22,634 nucleotides of DNA from an uncultured Candidatus Melainabacteria bacterium (GTDB taxonomy: Bacteria; Cyanobacteriota; Vampirovibrionia; Gastranaerophilales; Gastranaerophilaceae). Of this stretch, positions 15,833-22,634 are shown piece by piece; the first letter of the stretch is position 1; the number at the start of each line of letters is the position of its first letter. A program made the translations under genes and the position numbers. The stretch is taken from positions 1-22,634 of the forward strand of contig CAKVND010000039.1 in NCBI GenBank assembly GCA_934777245.1, read 5' to 3'. A model generated the notes under the pieces. That model worked only from the letters and a program-made list of their open reading frames with translations, made no database searches and was not told where the DNA came from.

Positions 15833-16764
15833 TGAAGATTAGTATAGCTTATGCACCTGACGATAAATACGTTAATCAAACAGTTGTTTCAATGAAAAGC
15901 GCATTAGAACATAACGAGCAGGTTGAATTTATAATTATGTATTCAAAACTTTCTGCTGAAAGTATGCAAAAATTAGGCGCAGTTGGTGGAAGCTTAAGGC
16001 TTATAAAAATGGATGAAAGCCAATTTGCGGATTTAACACTTTCAAAATGGGTTACGGTGCAAGCTTGGTTTAGAATTAAACTTCCTGATTTATGCAAAGA
16101 TTTAGATAAAGTTCTATATCTTGATTGCGATACACTTATTCGCGGGAATTTGGACGAATTATTTTCATTAGACTTGACTGATAAATATCTTGCCGGAGTC
16201 AAAGATGTTTGGGGCGTTTCAAAATACGTTAAAAGACTTGATATGAAAAGCGGAGTGTACGTAAATTCAGGCATGCTGTTGTTTAATTGTGATTATTGCA
16301 GAAAAGAACATTTTTTTGATAAGGTTATCGATTTTGCAAAAAATAACGCGAAGATTATTGAATTTTGCGATCAGGATTCAATCAATAAGGTTGTTGATGA
16401 ATATAAACTTGTAGTTTCCCCAAAATACAATCTGATGGATACTTGGTGGAGAGGCGGATACTATGAATTTGAAGGTGAAGAAGAAGCAGAGTATTTAAAA
16501 GCAAAAGAAAATCCTGTAATCGCTCACCTCACAGGTTTAAAGCCGGCATTTAAAGGTTGCGGTAACAAATTTAAAGACGAATGGTGGGAAGTTGCCAAAA
16601 AAACAAAAATTTACGATGAATTATTAAGAGATTATATGGCATCGAAAGAACCTTCTAATAATGAGCCTTTATTAAGACAAATTTTTTCTATAAAAAATGA
16701 ATACGAAGGAAAAACTAAGAAAAAGATTTTAAGAATTTTAGGGCTTAAATTTAGAATTAAATAG
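15832..16764 (+). CDS. Glycosyltransferase family 8
   Basis: This 310-residue protein belongs to the retaining GT8 family (LgtC/WaaJ-like), which adds glucose or galactose to lipopolysaccharide or other surface glycans. The N-terminus MKISIAYAPDDKYVNQTVVS is the typical nucleotide-binding start. VLYLDCDTLIRGNLDELF (94-111) holds the DxD metal motif (D98-C-D100), VYVNSGMLLFNC lies at the acceptor site, and HLTGLKPAF is the C-terminal histidine motif that completes the metal site. The last 20 residues are strongly basic (KTKKKILRILGLKFRIK), probably for membrane association. The ATG overlaps the previous stop by one base, and a GAGGAG ribosome binding site lies upstream. It closes the operon; no hairpin terminator is evident after it. 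Confidence 0.88.
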   Translation: MKISIAYAPDDKYVNQTVVSMKSALEHNEQVEFIIMYSKLSAESMQKLGAVGGSLRLIKMDESQFADLTLSKWVTVQAWFRIKLPDLCKDLDKVLYLDCDTLIRGNLDELFSLDLTDKYLAGVKDVWGVSKYVKRLDMKSGVYVNSGMLLFNCDYCRKEHFFDKVIDFAKNNAKIIEFCDQDSINKVVDEYKLVVSPKYNLMDTWWRGGYYEFEGEEEAEYLKAKENPVIAHLTGLKPAFKGCGNKFKDEWWEVAKKTKIYDELLRDYMASKEPSNNEPLLRQIFSIKNEYEGKTKKKILRILGLKFRIK

Positions 16765-16771
16765 CGCAAAA

Positions 16772-16800
16772 TTGACTTACAAGAGTTGTTAAATTAGAAT
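16772..16800 (+). promoter_or_regulatory. Promoter of the unknown gene-ade unit
   Basis: TTGACT (16772-16777), a 17-base spacer, and TAGAAT (16795-16800). The predicted start near 16807 gives a leader of about 205 bases that contains the whole composite palindromic repeat before the gene at 17013. Confidence 0.7.
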
Positions 16801-16870
16801 GGTTAATAAGGTTGCGGATTGAATCATCATTTTAGCTTTTCTGTAAAAAGATAGAAGCCATTATGAGGAA

Positions 16871-16990
16871 CAATCCCCACCCCCTTCCCTCTCTGTCTCC
16901 ACAGGAGACATCTCTCCCACTAAATGAATGCTGTGGGAGAGAGCAAAGTATTAATGAGAGTCTATACCCCTCCCTCAAGGGGCGGGGGAA
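16871..16990. repeat. Composite GC-rich palindromic repeat in the leader of the ade unit
   Basis: Roughly 120 bases with three hairpins. tgtctcc/ggagaca (16894-16900 with 16904-16910, loop aca) is a perfect 7 bp. tctctcccac/gtgggagaga (16911-16920 with 16933-16942) is a perfect 10 bp. A terminal cccctccct...gggg hairpin is at 16967-16988. It begins with ccccaccccc like the repeat at 14311 and shares its final 24 bases exactly. It looks like a longer version of that element. Confidence 0.75.
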
Positions 16991-17012
16991 TTGCAATAAA
17001 TTAAGGAGAATC

Positions 17013-17585
17013 ATGTCAGGTTTAGAATTTGATCCGGGGTTCGCGCCCTACATACTAGCTTTTAGAGGAACTGTTGAATATTTATATATGGATATCAATC
17101 GTTTCAAAAATCTTTCACAAAAGAAAATGAAGTTTAAACAATATTACAAAAAAATGCTCGAAATCTTTAATAACAATCTGGGTTTTTACGTTGGATGTCT
17201 TATGTGGGCTGCATATATAAAAACTCAACCGGAGCAAGAAATCTTAAACAACAATTGTCTTGGCCAAGAATACAATGAAGAAGAAAATATTTCTGATACA
17301 GAATTTATGATTAAGTTTCTTGAACTTCTTCCAAAAGATGTGAAATATTTTTTAGGTCAAAATTACGAAATTAATCAAAGCGATATGAAAATTTTAGAGC
17401 TGTATAAAGAATTCTTAATCCTAAATAAAGGTTTTGTTAATTCTAAAAACAATACAGATATTGTTCTTCCAAATGGAGTTAAAACCGAAGGTGCTGAAGG
17501 TTTTAAGGATAAAATTATGGAAGTAATAAAAAGTGAAGATTTGTCAAAATTATTAGAATATAGGGATTTGATATGTCAAATATAA
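17013..17585 (+). CDS. Hypothetical protein (190 residues) coupled to adenine deaminase
   Basis: I do not recognise this protein. The open frame extends back to 16863, but the extra 50 residues are translated palindromic repeat. I chose the ATG at 17013, which has an AAGGAG ribosome binding site at 17003-17008. The product (MSGLEFDPGFAPYILAFRG...) has no signal peptide. A region rich in aromatic and hydrophobic residues (FNNNLGFYVGCLMWAAYIK, about 51-69) is followed by an acidic, mostly helical remainder. Its end overlaps the ade start by 13 bases, so the two are translated together. A role linked to purine salvage is suggested only by that coupling. Confidence 0.65.
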   Translation: MSGLEFDPGFAPYILAFRGTVEYLYMDINRFKNLSQKKMKFKQYYKKMLEIFNNNLGFYVGCLMWAAYIKTQPEQEILNNNCLGQEYNEEENISDTEFMIKFLELLPKDVKYFLGQNYEINQSDMKILELYKEFLILNKGFVNSKNNTDIVLPNGVKTEGAEGFKDKIMEVIKSEDLSKLLEYRDLICQI

Positions 17586-19303
17586 TTAATGTTGCAAGAG
17601 GTTTAGAAAAAGCCGATTTAGTAATTAAAAACGCAAATATTGTGAATGTTTTATCAGAAGAAATTCATAAAGGCGATATTGCAATTTGTGATGGTATGAT
17701 TGCAGGGATTGGCGAAAATTATTCGGGCGAAAAAGAAATTGATATCAACGGTGCTTACGTAACGCCTTCGTTTATTGACGGACACGTGCATTTGGAAAGT
17801 ACGATGATGTTGCCGAAAGAATTTGCAAAAACAGTTCTTCCTGCCGGTACAACAACGGTTATTATTGACCCGCACGAAATTTCGAATGTATTGGGCTTGC
17901 ACGGTATAAGTTTTATGCACGAAGCTGTAAAAGATTTACCGTTGAATGTTTATACAATGCTTCCTTCTTGCGTTCCGGCGACACCATTTGAAACATCAGG
18001 CTTCGATTTGAACAGTTATGATTTGTCTTTATTAATCGACAAACCTTGGGTGCTTGGTATTGCAGAGATGATGAATTTCCCAGGGGTTTTGAATTTAGAC
18101 AAAAACGTTATGGCAAAATTAGAACTCGCAAAATCAAGAGGTAAAAGAATCGACGGACACGCACCATATTTGAGTGGCAAGGATTTGTGCGGATATATTG
18201 CAAGTGGTGTGAAATCTGACCATGAATGCACAACTCCGGAAGAAGCAATTGAAAAATTGCGTCTTGGTGTTTACGTTATGATTAGAGAAGGTACTGCGGC
18301 AAAAGATTTAGATGCTTTAATACCTGTTCTTAAAACTTCTAACACTAGAAAGTGCATTTTTGTAACTGACGACAGACATCCTGCGGATTTGAAAGAACAT
18401 ATTAACGGAATGGTTAGACGTGTGGTTGAAGCAGGCGTTGACCCGATTAAAGCGGTTCAAGTTGCAAGTTTGAATACAGCTGAATATTTTGGATTAAAAG
18501 ACCTTGGTGCAATTGCTCCGGGGTATAAAGCAGATTTGCTTGTTCTTCCTGATTTAAAAACGTTTAAACCTGATATTGTTTTAAAAGACGGTCAAGTTGT
18601 AGCTCAGGATGGTAAATTAGCGGTTGAAATTCCTGAAAACGATGCGATTGCAACTCGTAACTCTGTAAACGTACGTTGGATTACAATGGACGATTTTAAA
18701 ATTCCGACAAAAGGCGAAGGCTTGAAACAAGTTCGTGCTTTAGAGGTAATTCCTCATCAACTTATTACAAAATCTGTTATGTCTGATGTTAAAGTCGTTG
18801 ACGGAAACGCGGTAAGCAATGTTGAAACGGATACATTAAAGATTTGCGTAATTGAAAGACACAGAGCGACAGGAAATATCGGTAAAGGATTTGTTAAGGG
18901 ATTTAATTTAAAATGTGGTGCGATTGCATCAACAGTAGCACACGATTCACACAACATGATTGTAATCGGTACAAATGATTTTGACATGTACACAGCAGCA
19001 GTAGCTTTAATTAAGTGCCAAGGCGGTAAGGTTGTTGTTAAAGATGGAGAAATTATTTCTCAATTACCGCTTCCTATTGCAGGTTTAATGTCTGATAAAG
19101 AATTCGATTTTGTAGTAGAAAAATGTGATGAATTAAACAAGGCTGCTCATTCAATCGGATGCAAATTAGAAGATCCGTTCATGACAATGGGATTTTTATC
19201 TTTACCTGTAATTCCTGAATTAAAAATTACGGATAAAGGCGTTTTCGATACTAACAAATTTGATTTTGTAGATATTTTTGAAGGTGAAAAAGTTAAAAAG
19301 TAA
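17573..19303 (+). CDS. ade: Adenine deaminase
   Basis: This 576-residue cytoplasmic amidohydrolase converts adenine to hypoxanthine and ammonia in purine salvage or use of adenine as a nitrogen source. Metal-binding motifs are visible: FIDGHVHLES with H71 and H73, IIDPHEISNVLG (D99, H101, E102), H196 in RIDGHAPYLSG, SDHECT with H217, and the catalytic VTDDRHP (D266-D267). The C-terminal adenine-deaminase domain shows CGAIASTVAHDSHNMIVIG. Length fits the AdeC-type family. It overlaps the upstream unknown gene by 13 bases. rimO follows after 53 bases but has its own promoter-like -10 box. Confidence 0.93.
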   Translation: MSNIINVARGLEKADLVIKNANIVNVLSEEIHKGDIAICDGMIAGIGENYSGEKEIDINGAYVTPSFIDGHVHLESTMMLPKEFAKTVLPAGTTTVIIDPHEISNVLGLHGISFMHEAVKDLPLNVYTMLPSCVPATPFETSGFDLNSYDLSLLIDKPWVLGIAEMMNFPGVLNLDKNVMAKLELAKSRGKRIDGHAPYLSGKDLCGYIASGVKSDHECTTPEEAIEKLRLGVYVMIREGTAAKDLDALIPVLKTSNTRKCIFVTDDRHPADLKEHINGMVRRVVEAGVDPIKAVQVASLNTAEYFGLKDLGAIAPGYKADLLVLPDLKTFKPDIVLKDGQVVAQDGKLAVEIPENDAIATRNSVNVRWITMDDFKIPTKGEGLKQVRALEVIPHQLITKSVMSDVKVVDGNAVSNVETDTLKICVIERHRATGNIGKGFVKGFNLKCGAIASTVAHDSHNMIVIGTNDFDMYTAAVALIKCQGGKVVVKDGEIISQLPLPIAGLMSDKEFDFVVEKCDELNKAAHSIGCKLEDPFMTMGFLSLPVIPELKITDKGVFDTNKFDFVDIFEGEKVKK

Positions 19304-19341
19304 TTTAACTATCATCATTTCATAAATTCAATTTTTCTTTG

Positions 19342-19350
19342 TGATAAAAT
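19342..19350 (+). promoter_or_regulatory. Leaderless-type extended -10 promoter of rimO
   Basis: TGA then TAAAAT (19345-19350), 6 bases, then the ATG at 19357. No Shine-Dalgarno sequence is present. The 14 bases tgtgataaaataaa are identical to those before rpe. Confidence 0.65.
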
Positions 19351-19356
19351 AAATTT

Positions 19357-20655
19357 ATGAAAAAAATAGCGCTTGTTAGTCACGGATGTGCAAAAAACTT
19401 AGTCGATTCAGAATTAATGTTAGGGCTTCTTGCTCAAAACGGTTATGAAATTACACTTAATGAAGACGAAACTGACACAGTAATAGTTAATACCTGTTCA
19501 TTTATTTGTGATGCAGAACGCGAGTCTATACATTCGATTTTAGAACTTGTTGATGCGGGCAAAAAAGTTATTGTTACAGGTTGTTTAGCTCAAAAACATC
19601 CGGAAGAATTAAAAAAAGAAATTCCTGAACTTGCAGGTGTTGTTGGTGCAACAGATTTCACTAAAATCATCGAAGTTTTGAAAAAAATTGATAATGAATA
19701 TGTTTGTGAAGTTAGTGAGAAACCAAACTATATTTATCCTGAAAATATTGAACGCCAACAGATTACAATGGGTGCAAGTTCATATATAAAAATAGCAGAC
19801 GGTTGTAATTATCGTTGCGGTTATTGTATTATTCCATACTTGCGCGGTGATTATCACTCAAGAAAAATGGAAGATATTATAGAAGAAGCTAAAAAGCTTG
19901 TTAGAAAAGGTGTTACAGAAATTATCCTAATTGCACAAGATACAACTGGTTACGGCATTGATATATATAAAAAACCTATGCTTGCAAAACTTCTTGAAGG
20001 ACTCAACAAAATCGAAGGTTTGGGCTGGATTAGAATTATGTATGCATACCCGACTCAAATGACTGACGAGCTTTTAGATACAATTGCAAAGCTGGATAAA
20101 GTTGTTAAATACGTTGATATTCCGCTTCAGCATTCACATCCGGAAATGCTTAAAATGATGAATCGTCCGTCGTTTGATTATCGACCAATGATTGAAAATA
20201 TAAGAAAACGTATACCTAATGTTTCAATCAGAACTGCATTTATCGTTGGATACCCTGGAGAAACGGAAGAACACTTTGAACATTTGTGCGAATTCGTGCG
20301 TGATATGAAATTCGATAGAATGGGCGTGTTTACATATTCAAGAGAAAAAGGCACTCCTTCTTATAATATGCCAAATAGAGTTGGAGCAAGAATTGCAAAA
20401 CAACGCTACAAAAAGCTTATGGAAATTCAACAAGGGATTTCTATAGAACGCAACAAAAGCTTTATCGGCAAAACTATTCCTTGTATTATTGAATGTTATG
20501 CAGATAATGGAGAAATTATAGCACGTTCTCAATATGACGCACCGGAAATTGATGGAGTTGTAAATATTCAAACAGATAAACAAGTTGTGCCGGGCGATAT
20601 TGAAATGGTTAAAATTATTAATGCTACCGAATATGATTTAATCGGCGAAATTTAA
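19357..20655 (+). CDS. rimO: Ribosomal protein uS12 methylthiotransferase RimO
   Basis: This 432-residue radical-SAM enzyme adds a methylthio group to the conserved aspartate of ribosomal protein S12. The N-terminal UPF0004 domain provides the three cysteines of its auxiliary [4Fe-4S] cluster, C11 (SHGCAKNLVDSE), C47 (NTCSF) and C76 (TGCLAQ). The radical-SAM core has C150, C154 and C157 in DGCNYRCGYCIIPYLRG. A TRAM domain closes the protein (GEIIARSQYDAPEIDGVV). The SHGCAKNLVDSE start and PYLRGDYHSR favour RimO over MiaB. Length is normal. The mRNA is predicted leaderless. Confidence 0.95.
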   Translation: MKKIALVSHGCAKNLVDSELMLGLLAQNGYEITLNEDETDTVIVNTCSFICDAERESIHSILELVDAGKKVIVTGCLAQKHPEELKKEIPELAGVVGATDFTKIIEVLKKIDNEYVCEVSEKPNYIYPENIERQQITMGASSYIKIADGCNYRCGYCIIPYLRGDYHSRKMEDIIEEAKKLVRKGVTEIILIAQDTTGYGIDIYKKPMLAKLLEGLNKIEGLGWIRIMYAYPTQMTDELLDTIAKLDKVVKYVDIPLQHSHPEMLKMMNRPSFDYRPMIENIRKRIPNVSIRTAFIVGYPGETEEHFEHLCEFVRDMKFDRMGVFTYSREKGTPSYNMPNRVGARIAKQRYKKLMEIQQGISIERNKSFIGKTIPCIIECYADNGEIIARSQYDAPEIDGVVNIQTDKQVVPGDIEMVKIINATEYDLIGEI

Positions 20656-20702
20656 TCCTTATAAATTTTCATTCAACAATTGTAAACTGTATACACAACC
20701 AC

Positions 20703-20730
20703 TTGTCATGAAAAATTTACATGTTAGAAT
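20703..20730 (+). promoter_or_regulatory. Promoter of the TPR protein gene
   Basis: TTGTCA (20703-20708), a 16-base spacer, and TAGAAT (20725-20730) with an extended TGT before it. The predicted leader of about 29 bases contains AAGGAG eight bases before the GTG start at 20766. Confidence 0.65.
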
Positions 20731-20765
20731 TTAATCAAATCCAACAGGATTAAGGAGTACGTATC

Positions 20766-22241
20766 GTGAAAAAAACAAGTTTAATACTTGCTGCTGTAAT
20801 AATGTTTGCCTTCACTGGCACAAATTTTGCTGCAGAAACTCCTATCGAAAACTCAATCGAAGCTTACACTCAACAAATTCAACAAAACCCTGATGCTGCA
20901 TTGGCTTATTCAAACAGAGCATCTTTGAAATTTATAAAAAAAGATATTCAAGGCGCGATTACAGATTTTGATAAAGCAATTCAAATCAATCCGAATAATC
21001 CGGAATTATACTTAAACAGAGGTTATATAAAACAAGTAATAAATGACCTTAATGGTGCTATGGCTGATTATAATGCAGCATTGAAAGTTCGCCCAAACTT
21101 TGCTTATGCTTATAATAATAGAGGCGTGTTAAAAGCAGCACTAAATGACATTCAAGGTGCTATGGATGATTATGCAAAGGCATTACAAATAAATCCTAAA
21201 TACTCTGACGTTTATTATAACAGAGCTAATTTAAAATATATGCTAAGCGACAACAATGGCGCTTTAAATGATTATAATAAAGCTATTGAAATAAATCCAA
21301 AAGATGCAGAAGCTTTTAATAACAGAGGCGTTGTAAAAAAACGTTTAAATTTCAATGTCGGAGCACTAAGCGATTACTCTCAAGCAATTGCACTTAACCC
21401 AAAAGACAGTATTGCTTATGCAAATAGAGGACGTTTAAAAAAATTATATTTTGATAACGAAGGAGCTGCTATTGATTTAGATCAAGCTGTAGCTTTGGCT
21501 GAAAAACAAGTATTTATCAAGAATGTTAAACCTTTAGTTTCAAACGAAAGCTATATTGCTTCTCTTCCGATTGTTGAAGGTATTACGAATGATATCACTC
21601 CAATTTTCAAATCAAAACCTACAAAAGAAGTTCAAAAAGCTAATGAAATCGTTGCTTATAACACTCCAAAAACAATTGGAACAACTAGAACTACAACAAT
21701 TTCTGTACAAAAACAAACTACGCCGGTTATTGCACAAATAACACAAATAGCGCAAATAAAAACAGCTGATACTAATTATATAGCACCAAAACAAATTGCG
21801 CCAAAACAAGTTGTTGAACCGCAACCGATTGCACAAAAAATTACACCGGTTCAACAACCTACCGTTATCAAAGAACAAAGAATAGCTTCTGCAACACCTG
21901 TTATTAATGCCGGAATTGGAACCGTTAAAGCAGCAATGGCTTCTTCTGTTACAACGACTGTAGTAAAAACCAATCCTACAACTAATGTAAAATTAGCAGA
22001 AAGTTATTATATTCGAGGCCTGCAAAAATGTGTTCTTAGAGATTTGCAAGGTGCAGTTGCAGATTTAAACAAAGCTATAGAAAATAATTCTAATTATGCA
22101 GATGCTTATTATTATAGAGCCGCAATCAGAAAAGAACTTGGAGACAATGAAGGATTTAAAAATGACTACTCAAAAGCCATTCAAATTAATCCCTCATTGC
22201 AAACATTCAACGATTCAAATTGTCTTTCTTTGATTAACTAA
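20766..22241 (+). CDS. Exported tetratricopeptide-repeat protein
   Basis: This 491-residue protein has a signal peptide (MKKTSLILAAVIMFAFTGTN, probably cut near residue 22-23), so it is periplasmic or surface located. Six TPR units of 34 residues follow at about 44-77, 78-111, 112-145, 146-179, 180-213 and 214-247, each with the pattern A(Y)xNRGxxK...GAxxDYxKAIxxNP. A linker of about 150 residues rich in T, Q, P, I and K comes next, then two more TPR-like units at about 405-475. TPR arrays bind peptides or proteins; the partner is unknown. The start is GTG, chosen for its AAGGAG at 8 bases. It has its own promoter. The tandem repeat beginning about 45 bases after its stop is unrelated to it. 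Confidence 0.8.
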   Translation: MKKTSLILAAVIMFAFTGTNFAAETPIENSIEAYTQQIQQNPDAALAYSNRASLKFIKKDIQGAITDFDKAIQINPNNPELYLNRGYIKQVINDLNGAMADYNAALKVRPNFAYAYNNRGVLKAALNDIQGAMDDYAKALQINPKYSDVYYNRANLKYMLSDNNGALNDYNKAIEINPKDAEAFNNRGVVKKRLNFNVGALSDYSQAIALNPKDSIAYANRGRLKKLYFDNEGAAIDLDQAVALAEKQVFIKNVKPLVSNESYIASLPIVEGITNDITPIFKSKPTKEVQKANEIVAYNTPKTIGTTRTTTISVQKQTTPVIAQITQIAQIKTADTNYIAPKQIAPKQVVEPQPIAQKITPVQQPTVIKEQRIASATPVINAGIGTVKAAMASSVTTTVVKTNPTTNVKLAESYYIRGLQKCVLRDLQGAVADLNKAIENNSNYADAYYYRAAIRKELGDNEGFKNDYSKAIQINPSLQTFNDSNCLSLIN

Positions 22242-22285
22242 ACTTGATTTTTTACTTTTGCCTCCAGACACCATGTGAAAAGTCT

Positions 22286-22634
22286 TTTTGCCTTCTTTTT
22301 ATTTGTAGTATTGCTAAGAGGGAGACTGGGTGTTGTAATTAAGTCTTGTGGTATGTCTAATGTCTCCCGACAGAGTTTTCTTTTCTTTTGCCTTCTTTTT
22401 ATTTTTAGTATTGCTAAGAGAGAGACTGGGCGTTGTAATTTAGTCTTGTGGTATGTTTAATGTCTCCCGACAGAGTTTTCTTTTCTTTTTGTCTTCTTTT
22501 TATTTGTAGTATTGCTAAGAGGAAACTGGGCGTTGTAATTTAGTCTTGTGGTATGTCTAATGTCTCCCGACAGAGTTTTCTTTTCTTTTTGTCTTCTTTT
22601 TATTTGTAGTATTGCTAAGAGGAAACTGGGCGTT
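22286..22634. repeat. Tandem repeat of about 100 bases, at least 3.5 copies, cut by the window edge
   Basis: Copies begin near 22286, 22386, 22487 and 22587; the last is incomplete. Each has a pyrimidine-rich tract, then tagtattgctaagag, an actggg[ct]gttgtaatt block, gtcttgtggtatgt, and an invariant tgtctcccgacagag. Copies 3 and 4 are almost identical and copies 1 and 2 differ at a few sites. In copy 1 gggagac (22320-22326) faces gtctccc (22362-22368); this pairing decays in later copies. The period is not a multiple of three, so it is unlikely to be coding. There are no unique spacers, so it is not a CRISPR array. Confidence 0.85.

Noticed and set aside
16863..17012. N-terminal 50 residues of the long reading frame before the ade-coupled gene
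   Set aside because: They are a translation of the palindromic repeat; the ATG at 17013 has a proper ribosome binding site and the one at 16863 does not.
22275..22460. 61-residue hydrophobic reading frame in the terminal repeat
   Set aside because: It is a chance frame across repeats whose period is not a multiple of three; no ribosome binding site.
22286..22634. CRISPR array
   Set aside because: Repeats are contiguous 100-base units with no unique spacers and there are no cas genes in the window.

Overview
The window is AT-rich, densely coded bacterial chromosome that begins inside one gene and ends inside a tandem repeat. It holds core housekeeping genes (gyrB, rimO, rpe, folC, proA, tyrA, yidD), an anaerobic-type ferredoxin-dependent 2-oxoacid oxidoreductase (kor), an adenine deaminase and a run of glycosyltransferase genes. 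A heptosyltransferase-like GT9 enzyme and a GyrB carrying the long insertion in its C-terminal half point to an organism with a Gram-negative type of envelope. Low GC, an anaerobic Kor enzyme and small lineage-specific proteins with an N-terminal IDFQG-like motif make me suspect the Vampirovibrionia/Melainabacteria (Gastranaerophilales). That placement is inference; no rRNA or tRNA is present to confirm it.

Layout. 1-1950: korB (5' end missing), korC and korD on the plus strand, separated by two unusual inverted repeats built of 8-base units and closed by a strong terminator. 1951-3460: a 38-residue membrane mini-protein and folC, whose ribosome binding site lies in a perfect 13-bp hairpin. 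3457-7703, minus strand: an HD-like protein, the unit small ORF-proA-tyrA, and a secreted WG-repeat protein followed by yidD. 7812-10298: gyrB and its terminator. 10347-12762: a coiled-coil protein, a small unknown gene, rpe, and a GNAT-like protein. 12836-16764: a four-gene glycosyltransferase operon with overlapping or touching ends. 17013-20655: an unknown gene overlapping adenine deaminase, then rimO. 20766-22241: an exported TPR protein. 22286-22634: a roughly 100-bp tandem repeat running off the edge.

Three themes stand out. First, several monocistronic or operon-leading genes (rpe, rimO, the GT9 gene, the WG gene, a small unknown gene) have a -10 box 6-7 bases before the ATG and no Shine-Dalgarno sequence, which predicts leaderless mRNAs. 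Other genes (gyrB, kor, folC, the TPR gene) have ordinary leaders. Second, the glycosyltransferase region is peppered with GC-rich palindromic interspersed repeats, four of them inserted in frame inside reading frames. Third, the kor operon carries two matched inverted repeats of four 8-mers per arm, alike in architecture but different in sequence. I found no CRISPR array, insertion sequence, prophage or defence system.
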